Part shown: positions 32,728-45,279 of the stretch, piece after piece | Layout of the letters: every line of letters begins with the position of its first letter | Position numbering within the stretch: the stretch's first letter is position 1 | Source: Triglochin maritima | Taxonomy: Eukaryota; Streptophyta; Magnoliopsida; Alismatales; Juncaginaceae | Assembly: GCA_963682175.1 (NCBI GenBank) | Contig: OY821787.1 | Location: 28,064,501 to 28,128,500 of the forward strand | Direction: 5' to 3' | Length of the DNA: 64,000 nt | Position numbers and translations under genes: made by a program | The notes under the pieces: generated by a model | The model's database searches: none | What the model was told of the DNA's origin: nothing | The model's input: only the letters and a program-made list of their open reading frames with translations

Positions 32728-35700
32728 CTGTGAGTCTTGAGGAGCTTCACAATGCTCTCAAAATGGGTGAAGTTGACATAGGCAATAGTCGGAACAAGCA
32801 CGTCCTAGCCGTCCATGGTGGGAGCAGGAAGATCACCAAAGGTAAAGGCAAAAATAAATTAGCCAAAAAGGCGTTGAAGGGAAGTGGAGTAGTAGGGGCT
32901 CATGCGAGTACCTCGAGGGGGAATTCTTCAAAATCTTAGACTTCTAATATGGAATGTTACCATTGTGGTGGAAAAGGACACATCCACCCGAAGTGCTCCA
33001 AGTACAAGGAGGATCTTGACAACAGGGTAATTGAGAGAAAACGTCCCAAAAAGGTGAAAGGTATATTTGTTATTGAAATAAATTTAGTCACCTCTATCCA
33101 TGATTGAGTAATTGATACCAAATTTTGTGCTCACGTAATTTCTAATGTGCAACCACTAAAGGATAGGAAGGAACTTGTGAAAAATGAGATGATTTTGAAG
33201 GATGGAAATGGTGCAAGCGTGGCTGCGATTGCACAAGGTTCCGTGGAGCTTCAATTGTCTAGTGGTTTAAATTTATGTTTAAAGAACGTCTATTATGTGC
33301 CTTCGATTAGAAAGAATATTATTTTTGTATTATGTTCGGATATTGATAATTTTAATATAAATATTTCAAACTCTTGCTTGTCTATGTTGAAGAATAAAAT
33401 TTTCTATGCAAATAGACAATTTTCTATGCTTTCATAAGAAATGGTCTCTATTTTCTTGAATTAAATAATAGACAAATATTAAACATCACTCACAAAAGGC
33501 TTAAAACTACTCACGTGAATGATACACTCTTGTGGCACTATCGTCTTGGTCACATAAATGAAAAACACATCAAGAAATTGCAAGAAGCTAATCTTCTTGG
33601 TCAACTTGATTTTAAATCATTGGAGACGTTCGAACCTTGCCTAACGGGTAAAATGACAAAGATGCCCTTTAAAGAAGAAAGGTTCGAGAGAGAATAACTT
33701 GCTGGATTTGATACATTCCGTCGTATATGGTCCAATGAGTACAAGTACAAGAGACGATTTTAGGTACTTCATTACGTTCACGGATGACTATAGTCGTTAT
33801 GGCTTCATTACGTTCATGGATGACTATAGTCATTATGGCTATATTTATCTGATGAGAAATAAAAGTGAATCCTTTGTCAAGTTCAAAGAATTCAAGAATG
33901 AAGTAGAGAACCAACTCAACAAGAAAATCAAGTCTCTACGAACCGATCGTGGAGGTGAGTACTTAAGTATCGAATTTGATTCATTCCTAAAGGAGTGTGG
34001 CATCGTGCCACAACTCACTCCTCCCGGTACACCTCTGTGGAATGGGGTATCCTAAAGGAGAAATAGGACATTGCTCGACATGGTTCGGTCAATGACGAGT
34101 CAAGCTGAATTGCCACTTTACTTTTGGAGATATGCACAAGAAGTTGTGACTTACACACTAAATAATGTTCCATCCTGTAGAGAAAACACTTGATGATCTG
34201 TGGAGTGGTAAAACACCTAAGCTCAATTTTCGGAAGATTTGGGGTTGTGAGGCCCACATCGAATGATTGATCTCGACCAACCTTCAACCAAAAGCGGATA
34301 AACACTTCTTTATAGGTTATACTCGTGAAACAAGAGGATACAACTTTTGGCATAAAACCTCCAATTGAGTGATTGTCAAGAGGGATTCAATATTCTTAGA
34401 GAAAGAATTTCTCAAAAGAATTAAAAGTAGTGGGAGTAGAATTGTGCTTGAGGAAACTCAAGATATTCTACAGGATCATATGATATGTATGATGGCATTC
34501 AAGATCATGAAGGCCCAACCGAGGTTCCTTTGGTTAGTCGGAGCATGAGTGAGAGACCCTCACAAGAAATTGTAAGTGAAACTTAGTCATCCCCGCCAAG
34601 CGTACGTTCGAGAATCGAACATGAACGAATTCCGTAAGAAATTGTGGAAGAAGTTCAAGAAGTACACGTGGAACCAAAAGAACTTAGAAGGTCTACGCGA
34701 TAAAGAACGAAACCCGATATGTATTTGAGACTTCACGAGATCATGGTACTAGATACGGAAGATCCCTCTACCCTTCAAGAAGCAATGGAAAGATAGGACT
34801 CCAAACTATGGTTTAAAGCCATGGAATCGGAAATAGAATTCATGTATGAAAATCAAGTATGGAACTTTGTTGACCTTCCTCAAGGAAAGAAAGTCGTTCA
34901 AAATAAATGGGTCCTTAAGAGGAAGATGGACATGGATGAGAACTTAACAACCTACAAAGCAAGGCTTGTAGCAAAAAGTTTCATTCAAATTCAAGGAATT
35001 GACTATGATGAAACTTTTTCACCAGTTGCCATGTACAAGTCTATTTAGATTATGCTTGCTATTGCCGTATTTTATGATTATAAAATATGGAAAATGGATG
35101 TCAAAACAACGTTCCTTAATGAGAACTTGGAGGAGGATGTGTACATGGTACAACCTCAAGGTTTTGAAGATCCAACGAATAACGAGAAAGTATGCAAGCT
35201 TCAACGATCCATTTATGGATTGAAGCAAGCATCAAGGAGTTGGAACAAACACTTTGATGAGGAAGTAAAAAAGATTCACTTTGTCCAAAGTAAGGAAGAG
35301 CCTTGTATATACAAAACGGTTAGTGGGAGCCATATAGTGTTTTTTATCTTATATGTCGATGACATACTCCTCAGGGGAAATCATATACATTTGCTTGAGC
35401 AAACGAGAAGTTCATTGAAATCTACATTTTCAATGAAAGACATGGGTGATTCTCAATACATCTTGGGAATCAAGATATATAGAGATAGAACCCGTAGACT
35501 CATTGGCCTAAGTCAACGTACGTACATTGACAAGGTCTTGGAAATGTTCAGCATGAACAACTCCAAAAAGGGCAATCTGCCAATGAGTGTGGGTGTGCAA
35601 CTCAAGAAGTCTCAACGTGCTGAAACACGTGAAGACTTGGAGTCCATGAAAGATATTCCTTATGCTTCGGCAATACGATCAATCATGTACACCATGACTT

Positions 35701-36330
35701 GCACAAGACCCAATGTCTCGTATGCTCTAAGTGTGACAAGTCATCACCAATGCAATGCAAGTCCTGAGTATTGGACTACAGTCAATAATATTCTGAGGTA
35801 CCTTAACCGGACCAAAGATAAGTTTCTTGTTTATGGAGGACAAAGTGAGCTAATAGTCGAAGGCTATTCGGATGCGAGTTTCATGAGTGATCCTGACGAT
35901 AGGAGGTCACAATCAAGATATGTCTTTCTGAATGGTGGAGCCGTGAGTTGGCGTAGTTGGAAGCAAACCACTATGGCCGATTCAACCACCACTTCCGAAG
36001 TAATGGATGTCACTGAAGCGAGTAAGGAAGGATTGTGGATTAAGAAGTTCCTTGAAGAGCTTGGACTAGTTCCCTCGAGTGAGGGAACCATAGAGCTATT
36101 TTGCGACAATAGTGCATCTATCTCTTACATCAAGGATCCTAAATCCCATCACAAGGTGAAATACATGGATCACAAGTATTTTTGTCATACGTGACTTCAT
36201 TGACGAAGGCAAAATAGATTTATTATGGGTGGACACAAACAACACCGAGCTGATCCATTCACCAAACCCTTATCCCAAGCCAAAGGCGAAAGCATTTCGA
36301 GTCCATGGGTCTGAGTAACCATGTGGAGTG
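32728..36330 (+). pseudogene. pol: Ty1/copia gag-pol of element C (broken)
   Basis: Order: gag C-terminus (from 32730); zinc knuckle CYHCGGKGHIHPKC near 32956; degenerate protease (VIDTKFCAH near 33109); GAG-pre-integrase (LLWHYRLGHINEKHIKKLQ, 33521); integrase core (33700-34150) with RTDRGGEY; reverse transcriptase (34821-35600) with KARLVAK and YVDDILL; and RNase H with GYSDASF and FCDNSASISYIKDPKSHH (35860-36150). Breaks: the first integrase Asp region reads HSVVYGPM instead of the usual HTDVCGPM; the integrase Glu codon is TAA at 34053-34055; RT has a TAG at 35046-35048; and there is an in-frame 36-bp duplication in integrase. RT and RNase H from 35052 to 36194 stay open for 380 codons. 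The copia order IN before RT is clear. Confidence 0.9.
33768..33839 (+). repeat. In-frame 36-bp tandem duplication in integrase
   Basis: 33768-33803 and 33804-33839 are 36-bp units encoding FITFTDDYSRYG and FITFMDDYSHYG. They differ at two bases, and both differences are CpG in copy one turned to TpG or CpA in copy two, as methylation-driven decay after the duplication would give. Confidence 0.95.
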
Positions 36331-36412
36331 GCTTGATGAGTGATTTGAGAGGGTTACCTAAGTTTTAATTGTTTTATAAATTGAGAATGTATGTGAAAGA
36401 AAACTTTGATAA

Positions 36413-36423
36413 CAAGTGGGAGA
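36413..36423 (+). promoter_or_regulatory. Polypurine tract of element C
   Basis: CAAGTGGGAGA lies directly before the 3' LTR start, the usual plant Copia PPT (AAGTGGGAGAT). It primes plus-strand synthesis in intact elements. Confidence 0.75.
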
Positions 36424-38122
36424 TCGAAGGGAATGTGTTCTACAATTTACTTTTATATGTTAATTATTATGAATTGGATGTACAAACATTTTGTTCCTTG
36501 ATTAATGTATTCGTATTATTAGAAATGTTCAGGAAGATGCTCTTGGTCCTTAACCGTAGAGCTATAAAAGATAATGGTTTACATAAATCAAAAGTTATTC
36601 ACAATCATGGTAATTGACATGGAACATTAATTACCGAGATAAGATTGTCGTGTTTGTCATTGATTATTTTAGCTCTACATATATTTGATGACACGAGTAT
36701 ATAAAAGTGGAAAATAGTTACTTTTATATATTGAATAGACCTAGCAAGTGAAACATTATGGAATTGTGTTATGTGTCATTAATGTTTTCACTGTGTCTTG
36801 AATCCTAAGATATGAGACATATGTCTTTTCACATAGGAAGTGTTTAATTTGATTATTGTCAACAGTTGTCATTGAGTATAGTGATAAAGGCAATAGTTGG
36901 TTAAGTATGACTTATGCTGGAAAAGATAGTTCGTCAAATTATCATCATTGTCCCTCTTTACTCGAGTAATGATATTAGTGGGCCCCTTGATAAAGGGAAA
37001 TTATAATGTGCACAATGTGACTTGTGTTAAGTTACATATTTATAATTAGTTTAAGAGATCGAGAAATGAATATATAATACAAATGTGACACATTTCTACT
37101 TTGTATAATATTCTTAATATCATGGGGCAAAGGATAGACACAAGTGATATTTTACATATCACTAAGTGGATCGTGTTTAGTTTGAGTGAGCAAAACATCT
37201 TTGTTATTTGGGCAACTATAATGTGTAGCTAATTGCCACTTATAGTTTATGATATAATGTGTTTTGATATTATTCCCAACATAACTTAGATCCTCCTATA
37301 GGTCACACCACAAAACTGGGAAATAAGAAATATAATTTTATATGATTTATTAAGTTTCATGTGTTATGACATAATACACATGTAGTAAAATAATAAAATC
37401 AATATGTTGTAACAAACATGGTTAGAATAATATATAAATTCGTATGATATATATATATATATATATATATTATGGGGTATAATGTTTTGACATTATATAT
37501 GATAATATATTATATGATATAATGTGATCTACAACATTATAACTTTTGAATTTTGTTGGATATTAATCCAAAATTTGGTTTGCACATGATGTGGTTTAGT
37601 GGAGAGATTAATAAGGGATCATGTGTAAGTGGTTTGCACATGATGTTGGTTAGAGGAAATCCTATTAATAGGCCCATCCACCCTTCCTTGTTAATACTAA
37701 TGCAAAACTTCTCTCTCTCCCTGACCACCCCATTATTCCATCCGAAAATTCTCTGAATTATTCAAGTTTTTGGAGATTAAATTCTCAGGAGTTTTAGAGG
37801 GGTTATTAGCGAGATTCTAACAATGATTTAGAGATTTATTGGCTAGCTCATTTCTCTCTAATCTTGTTTAGAGTTTGGTGAACACTTGCAGGCGAATTGG
37901 CGGACGATTCAACGGGCAACGCTACTCTGGATCTTCATAAAAGTTTTAAAGAACCTTTGAATATGATCCTCTTCTATTTATTTTAATATATATATTGATT
38001 ACATGATATTATAATGAATATAAAATAATGTACACGAAATCTTCGAAAATATGGAAATCGATCTTGGTTGCATGTATAATTTTAAAAAAATATATAGATA
38101 CATAGGGGCACAAAATCCTACA
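36424..38122 (+). mobile_element. Copia 3' LTR of element C
   Basis: Starts TCGAAGGGAATGTGTTC (the first G of TG is mutated) and ends AAATCCTACA at 38122. It is 1699 bp, homologous to the solo LTRs at 1936-3965 and 8875-10732 but in plus orientation. It contains an (AT)n run at 37448-37472. SIRE-type gag sequence begins immediately after it, so element C lies in or against the SIRE-type element. Confidence 0.85.
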
Positions 38123-40628
38123 CATGTATACATCTAGGCCACAATTGTTTACCAGCAACAACTATGCTTATTGGAAGAAATGCATCAAAATCTTCTTCTC
38201 CAAGTGAACCTTAAAGGAAGAGGCTAACATGTGCTTAATGGTTCAAAAAAACAAGATGGAGCCTTCTGTAGAATCATTTCCTCTTCAAGAAATGGCTTTA
38301 ACTCTTGCCGTACATGGCTCATGGTGAAGAACATGAGGTATTGTCTTCTCACGTTGATGCCTTTACCTATGATGAATTGTTTGATGCATTCCATGATCTA
38401 GATAAAAATTATGAGCTCATATGTCATAAAAATAAACTAGCTAGGAAGGTAAACAATGATCTATCCAACAAGAATGATGCATTTGTGAAAAAAAATGAAT
38501 AACTTGCAATGGAGATTGATTGTCTAAAAGCCACCTCACATAATGATGAACTATTGGATCTTAGAGCACAAGATGCACAACTAACTAATGATCTTCATAA
38601 GTCACTAAAAGTAGAAAAAAACACTTGACTTACTTTTAGGGAGTCAAATACATTCTCTATAGAAACGTGGTTTAGGATATGTGCTTGCTTCATAAAAGAA
38701 ACTCAAATTATATATTTCTCATTTATCAAACAACTTTTTTGTTAAGATGTTTCCTCAAATGTTTGGGTGCCTAAGACTAGACAAAAGGACCTCAAAACAT
38801 TTAGGTACAAAAATAATCATTTCCATCTTTGTTTCGAGGTCAAGACAAGGAGAAAAGGGAACTAGATCTTGGATAGTGGGTGCTCAAGGCACATGACAAG
38901 AGACCCCACCTCGTTCTCAAGCTTGGAAAGAAGAACAATTCTTCTTATCATTGGCAATGGTGATGTCAGTAACAATTCCTATCCCCATATTGAAAAGGTT
39001 CTCTTAGTTGATGGTTTAAAGCGTACTCTTTTGTGTGTTAGTCAACTTAAGGATAAAACTGCTGATTTGTTTTTGATCAACCCATGTGTTACATCACCTC
39101 TAAAAGCAACATGAAAACTACTTCTAAAGAAACTAGGTAAGGTAACATTTATGTAGTGTATATTGATGACATTAATTCATTCTAACATGAAACTTGCTTA
39201 ATTGCCTCAAATAATGAGACTTGGTTGTGACACAACCAGTTGGGACACATTAGTATGTCTCAATTACAGAAATTATCTAAATATGATTTAGTACGAGGCT
39301 TCCAAAAATTGTTTCAAGAATGATAAGCCTTGTGATGCTTACCAATTTGGAATATATATTAAAAGTTCCTTCAAATCCTTAAATGTCGTAACAACTTCAA
39401 AATCTCTAGAACTCTTGCATTTGGATCTTCTTGGTCCATCAAGGACCCTGAGCCTTGGTAAAAAAAGTATGCACTTGTTATTGTTGATGATGTCATTCAT
39501 TTTACTAGGGCTCCTTTTTTTAAATAAATTTGAGGCCTTTGAAAGTTTTAAAGGTTTTGTAAGCGTGTTCAAAGAGAAAAGGATTCCAAGATCTTAAGTA
39601 TTCAAAGTGACCATGGAGGAGAATTTGAAAATGAGGCTTTTCAAAGGTTCTGTGAAAACATGGCATGGATCACAATGTCTCTTTTCCTCTCACTCCTCAA
39701 CAAAATTGGGTTGTTGAGAGGATGAATAGAATACTCCAAGAGATGACAAGGACCATGCTTTGCGAAAAGAGTCTTCCAAAATACTTTTGGTGTGAAGCAC
39801 TCAACATCGCTTGTTATGTTTCGAACTGTGTTCTTATTCAACCAATTTTGAAGAAAATCTCATTTGAATTGTGGCATGGAAATGTTCCTAAAATTTCTTA
39901 TTTAAAAGCATTTAGTTCCAAATGTTTTGTCCTCAACACTAGAGATAATTTAGACAAATTTGATTCCAAATCTGATAAGGCTATATTTCTAGGCTATTCA
40001 TGTTGAAGTAAAGTATAGATAATCAACAACAAGAGAATTCATTGTGTGGACGAGTCCCATAATGTCAAGTTTGATGAGTTGGCTTAAGTGGACGACTATT
40101 CTCTTGATGATGATTACGTGGAGGTCACCCGAAATGTATTATCACAAGACCACTTCCTAAGACACACTAAGAACCTAAAGAACCTCGGGAAAAGGATATT
40201 GAGGAACTTCCTAAGGATTGATATATAAAAATGACCATACTCAAGACCTAGTAATAGGGGATGTATCTCATGGAGTGGTGACTCGATCAAGGGCTCTTTT
40301 TTCTTATGCCTTCACCTCTCAACTTGAACCTAAGAAGGTTGAACAAGCAAGTGAAATTAAATATTGGCTAATGGCTATGCATGAATAGCTTAACAAATTT
40401 GTACGGAATGGTGTTTGGGAACTTGTCCCAAGACCCAAAGATCAAATCGTCACCGACATCAAGTCAGTTTTTCGAAATAAACTTTATGAAGAGGGAAACA
40501 TAGTTTTAAATAAAGCTAGTTTTGTCTCTAAAAATGACGCCAAGTGGAAGGAATAGACTTTGATGAGATCTACGCTTCGGTAGATCGATTGGAAGCCATT
40601 AGGATGTTCTTAGCCTGTGCATCATACA
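38123..40628 (+). pseudogene. pol: SIRE/Maximus-type Copia gag-pol, 5' part (to mid RT)
   Basis: The gag start region contains NNYAYWKKCIKIF (38152-38190), typical of SIRE-type gag. A gag coiled part (38305-38502) has DELFDAFHDLDKNYEL. The protease motif DSGCSRHMT is at 38872. GAG-pre-integrase sequence (QLGHISMSQLQKLSK) lies near 39238. Integrase shows LLHLDLLGPSRT near 39412, SDHGGEFENEAFQRFCEN near 39608 and PQQNWVVERMNRILQEMTR near 39690. The RT N-terminus shows NGVWELVPRPKDQ near 40410 and LEAIRMFLACASY near 40590. Many stops and shifts. The coding sequence is interrupted in RT by the hAT element at 40629 and resumes at 61543. The 5' LTR and gag start are missing because Copia element C abuts at 38122. 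Confidence 0.88.
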
Positions 40629-40703
40629 TAGACCTGGGATTTGGGTTGTGTTGGCCCGACCCAGCCCAACACGACTTGCTAACAGCCTGACACGACCTGC
40701 CTG

Positions 40704-40730
40704 GCCCAATGGCTATTATAGCCATTGGGC
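40704..40730. repeat. Perfect 12-bp stem hairpin in hAT 5' end
   Basis: GCCCAATGGCTA, loop TTA, then TAGCCATTGGGC: a perfect inverted repeat within the hAT subterminal region. It may be a transposase-binding or structural element. Function is inferred only. Confidence 0.85.
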
Positions 40731-40762
40731 TATTTTTTAAAGAAAATACCCTCCTCTCATCC

Positions 40763-40770
40763 TATATAAA
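40763..40770 (+). promoter_or_regulatory. TATA box of hAT transposase gene
   Basis: CCTATATAAACCGCC lies about 135 bp inside the left terminus and upstream of the transposase remnant. Promoter function is inferred from position. Confidence 0.4.
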
Positions 40771-40808
40771 CCGCCAACCATTCTCATTTTCTTCACACTA
40801 AATTCCTT

Positions 40809-41196
40809 TGATTAGTAGTATATGATACATTACATTCATACTATATTTCCTTTATTTTACCGCAATTTTCTGCTACTCGAATATTTGTTGGATGTGTTTT
40901 AGGTTTTAGGAAACAAAGAGGAGAAATGAACCAAAATGACCTAAATGTAAGAAGAAATGACCTTATTGAAGCATCTTGGACCTTTTTATCATGCTCAAGG
41001 ACCCATCTGCAATTTAGGATGGACCTAGATGATACTCGAAGGGACCTGAGCACAAAGAAAACATTTATGGTAAAACAATCCTCATTATCATGATCTTGAG
41101 AAGTATTTGGGAAATTCAGACCAAATAGGCTCAAACCAGCAGACCACGAGTGCACTGCACGTGCAAAATACATCACTTAAGCTTGTAGGAGAAATC
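40809..41196 (+). mobile_element. LTR fragment of the divergent Athila-like subfamily
   Basis: Starts TGATTAGTAGTATATGATAC and aligns with the start of the minus-strand LTR at 1501-5088 (its bases from 5088 down to about 4690). Both include TACCGCAATT/TACCTCAATT, ATCATGATCTTGAG and GCAGACCA-type blocks. Only the first roughly 390 bp of the LTR are present. It sits between the hAT TATA box and the transposase, so it disrupts that gene. Confidence 0.75.
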
Positions 41197-41199
41197 AGT

Positions 41200-42764
41200 T
41201 TTAGACTCAACTAGTGGAACTTAAAATTTCAGAAAATATTGTCCAATGAAAGGTAGAGAGATAATTGTCGAGTTGATAATTAGAGATGAACTACCATTTA
41301 GCACATGATAATTTAAAGCCCTTAGGCATGCAATTGTCTACCATAATCCACAATTTAAACCATTTTGTAGAAAAACAGTTACAAATGTCATAATTGATAA
41401 ATTTGATAAAGAAAAGGAATGCACGATTAGTTATTTTTCATCAATGAATAATAAGAGTAGCATTAACTAGTGATGTTTGGATTGGTCAAAATAATTATCC
41501 TTACTGTTGCGTAACTGTTCATTATCTAGATGTTTTATGATGTTTAAATTAAAAAAATCATTTCTTTTTTACCTATTTGGCATCCACACACTACCAATTT
41601 TATATTTGATCAAATTAGAGATGTCATGATAGCTAATAATATTGAAAAATAGAATTTGTGCAATTGCATTTGATAAAGCTACTAATAACAATTCATCAAA
41701 AAAAATGCTTATAAATTATTGTCATTCACCTGTAGATGGTTTACTTTTTCATATGAGATGTGTTTGTCATACTTCGAACTTGGTAGTACAAAATGGACAT
41801 AACATAATTAAATCTTAGAAAATGTTAGAGATGCAATTGATTTTGTAGGTTACAGTAGAACATCTAGATATAACGAATTTAGAGAATTTTGTGTATATAA
41901 TCATGTTAAACCTATGAAGTTTAAATTAGATGTCCCCATAGATGGAATTCTACATATGAAATATTAAAATATTGTTATCCTTATAATTTTGCAATTACAA
42001 CATTTTATAATGAAAAACAAAATGAGTACATGTTAACCCCCATAGATTGGGATAATTGTAAAATTATGTTAGATTTTTTAAAACCTTTTTCACCTTCACT
42101 AATAGATTAAGTGGACCATATTCCCCCATATCTAACATATTTATCTATGAATTACTTCCAATAACTAAAGTATTTGCCAAATATAGGTTAATGGGTAGTT
42201 TTGTTGAAATTTTAAATGTAATGGAGGTTAAGTTCAATAAATATTGGAATCCTCCTCCATTTAGTTTTTGTTTAGATTTTATTATGTATCATAGATTTAA
42301 AATTAGTTGTTTACAGGTTTTCTAGGAAGAATTTTTTGAAAATATGAGTTCTGAAAATTTCCAAAAATATGTAGATAATTGTAAGTATTTGTTGAATAAA
42401 TATTTTGAAGAATATGAAATACTACATAATGTAAATCAAATGGGTTCAAATGTTGGTAGTTCATCATAACAACCACCTACAATGGATCCAGATAATGAGG
42501 ACTCCCAATGGAATTGGTTAAGAAAAAAAGATTAAAATTAGTGTCAAATGAAACACACAATGAATTAATTGGATATTTAAATACAAAAATAAACTTAACA
42601 ACTGCTGAGTTAAAAACTTTTGATGTTTTAGATTGGTTGAGAAAGAGCTCCGGTAGGTGTCGACTGGTCTATTTGGCAAGTAAGCGTGTCTCGACTAACA
42701 AGAGGCAAAGCATGTCCGACAAGTCAATCAAGATGAGGGTATGCCTAAAGGATTGGATGAACAC
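41200..42764 (+). pseudogene. hAT transposase (Ac-like), decayed
   Basis: Recognisable in shifting frames: IIRDELPFS near 41270 (after the BED finger, which is missing); SDVWIGQNNYPYCCVTVHYL near 41475-41530; MRCVCHTSNLVVQNG near 41755; RDAIDFV and WNSTYEILKYC near 41940; WDNCKIMLDFLKPFSPS near 42050; VEVKFNKYWNPPPFSF near 42230; and the dimerisation region NELIGYLNTKINLTTAELK followed by FDVLDWLRKSS (42559-42650). A final stretch VSTNKRQSMSDKSIKMRVCL near 42690-42750 resembles the C-terminal part of the hATC domain, with sequence missing before it. Stop codons are frequent in the middle. It is cut by element X at 42765. Confidence 0.8.
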
Positions 42765-44162
42765 TAATTGACATCTTATCATGCATATCTTTGTGTCTTA
42801 TATCCATTATCTTTCACCCATTATCTTTCACCCAAACAATGCTGCATAATGAGTTTTATGTTTCAGTTTCAGGAATAAACAAGATTGAGGAGGAGAGGTA
42901 TAAAAGGACCTAAGAGCAGGAAAAAGGGCTGATTTGAGAGACTTAGGGACTAAGATGCAAGGGAGAAGGACCTGAATGTAAGCCCAAAGGACCAATGAGC
43001 AAATCAGGAAACTCCACACCACCTGGGGAGTATTTTTGCAATTCGATTCGGGTCGGAGCTCCAAAAACCAACTTGGACACATCACAGATGAAGAAAGCCA
43101 TCCAGAAGAGCCCACAAAAATTCCAGACCGGATCCAAACCCTGTAGACCGCCAATTGGAGGTCTAGGACCGCTAATTGGTGGTCCGGGTTTCTCCAGATC
43201 CGATGTGGTTTAGTCGGGTCTTGTATAATTGTGTGTTATGTCTATTTTTGGTATTGTATTAGTCCCATACCGGGGGATTGTCCCGGATTATCTTTTTCTA
43301 TGGCTATAAAAAGAACTCTTCCTCCTCTCTTGTATCCCATCTCTCTCTTGGTGGCCATCCTCTCTACTAGGAGTAAAGGCCTTGAAGCAAAAACCATGGT
43401 GGAGAGAAGCTACTTGTAATTGACTGAGTAATAATAGATGTTTTGTTAAGTTTTCTTCATATTGTCTTGTCTTTTCAATTCTTGCATACTTAGTTAACTT
43501 GTTGTTTTAGTCTTCTTATAATTAGTTTAAGCATGTTTTATTTCCTTAGTATAAATGTTAGTTTAAATATGTGTGAGTAGTTCCATCCCCTTTGTGGGTG
43601 GAGTAGATGTGTATACATGTTATGTAGATGGTATGAATGCTGGATTTGTTGTTTGTGAGAAATGTTAGTATGGTTGTTTGAATTAATACGAACTTTTACT
43701 TGATGGTTTCTGCCATAATCTTTTGGTACATTCCATGCTTGTTTATGTTCTTAATAACAAACTTGTCATGCTCATATTAATCACCTAGGTTAGTGCTTTA
43801 AATGATATGTCTTGCCATTAGGTACTTCTTATGCATTAACAAACTCTAACTACACTTGAGCTTATTGTATGCATTCACCACACTTATTTCATTACACACA
43901 CACTCCACCCCTTAGGGGTTTTCCCATTCCTGAGATTTATCTTTCTTCCTAGTAGTTGCTTAGCTTAGTTTAGTTCTTTCCGTGCTTTCCTTTCCTCCTT
44001 TCTAGTTTACTAGTTTAGTTAGTGTAGTTTAGTTTAATCAATTATTTCTCTCCCACTCGCTTTCAAATAAACTAAAGTCGACACACCTCCCTGTGGATTG
44101 ACCTGTATTTGCCACTGCTTCAACGCGGCCGTGCACTTGCTGTTAATTAAAACATTCAATCA
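42765..44162 (+). mobile_element. Athila-like 5' LTR of element X
   Basis: Starts TAATTGACATC (TG mutated to TA) and ends AACATTCAATCA. It is 1398 bp. It has the TATA variant TATAAAAAG at 43305-43313, the paired palindrome module at 43145-43187, the hairpin block CATCCCCTTTGTGGGTGGAG near 43587 and the conserved GACCTGTATTTGCCACTGC end. It lies inside the hAT transposase. The flanking 5-mers AACAC (left) and AACGT (right, 61045) agree at only three of five bases. Confidence 0.88.
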
Positions 44163-44168
44163 AGTTTT

Positions 44169-44186
44169 TGGCACCATTGTCGGGGA
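44169..44186 (+). promoter_or_regulatory. Primer-binding site, tRNA-Asp, element X
   Basis: TGGCACCATTGTCGGGGA differs from the intact site in Y at three positions, all C-to-T or G-to-A transitions at CG or CCG contexts. This fits deamination of methylated cytosine. Confidence 0.85.
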
Positions 44187-45279
44187 GTTGTTCTGTCCAG
44201 ACTTTGGTTTGGACGATTCGAGTGGTTTTAATTTTTTGTTTTTTATTTTGGTTTGTTTCAGGGATCCGCAGGATCACGACGAGGCAACTGGAGGAATTGG
44301 AGCGCAAAAGGCACAACAGTGACCGCCAATCAGCGGTATGGGACCACCAATTGGCGGCCTGGTGAGCTTCACTTTCTCCCATTTTTGTTCTGGTTGTTGT
44401 GTGTTTCAGTGTAGTTATCTGGGAGCGTAATCTTGCATGTTGTGACATTTAGTTTGCTCCGAGATTAAAAATCAATCCCCTTTAATCAACTTGGCCACTA
44501 AAATCCAAAGCAAAAGATTAGGCATTCTTACTTGTTTAGGTCATGCATCACATACTTGACTTAAGCACGTAGTCGTCTTTTATTTTAGCTTACTTTCAGT
44601 TGATGAGTGCTGGCGTGAGGTACGCATTTCCTATTCTCATTCATGCATTTTGAATGACCATGCATTAGTTAGTAGGAATTGCATCAGGACAAGAGTGAGT
44701 TGAGTGTTTGATTGGAGAGTTGATTGCTAGATTTAGGATCAAAACGCTACTAAGGAGGGGCTGTCCCATAAAAGATAAGGTGGGGGATTTCATCACCCTT
44801 TCCTTGACCCCAAAAATCACTATTAATAAAAGCCTTAATTCTAAAAGCAAGCAGACATTGGCCCTAAGGATTTCGGAAGCACTAGGAGAGACCGTCATGA
44901 CCTGATCGGCGTCGTCTGCGTTGTCGATAGTAGGAGGTACTGGATCTTTGGATCTGGTATCACTTGCTGGGCATTGTGGTCTTCGTTGTAGGGAGGTGAG
45001 GCGTGTCGTGACAAGTGACCTCGAAGTTAGGCGTCATCTAGCTTTAGGACCCATAACCTTAAGTTGTTTAAGCCGTGCTTGCTAGATTAGGCTTCTACCT
45101 TCACCACTACCACGCTAGCTCTAAGGATTCTTTCCTCCTCATCTGAGACCTCTCCTCATCTATTTTCTACGAGTAGTCTCCTCCTCTGAATACACCTTCT
45201 GTTCTTTGTTTTTTAGAGTAGAGTCGAGCGTTTTAGGCGAGGTTGGGCTCAATATGGTGAGAGTGCTCGACTTGAGAGA
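44187..45279 (+). other. Untranslated leader of element X
   Basis: Non-coding. The palindrome pair lies at 44321-44360 (CCGCCAATCAGCGG and CCACCAATTGGCGG), followed by CTGGTGAGC as in A, B2 and Y. The GAGTGCTGGCGTGAGGTACG block is near 44604 and the GATAGTAGGAGG region near 44925. Confidence 0.7.

Noticed and set aside
42828..43154. Minus-strand frame over LTR of X
   Set aside because: The same frame recurs at 59709-59915 only because the LTR is repeated; no coding features.
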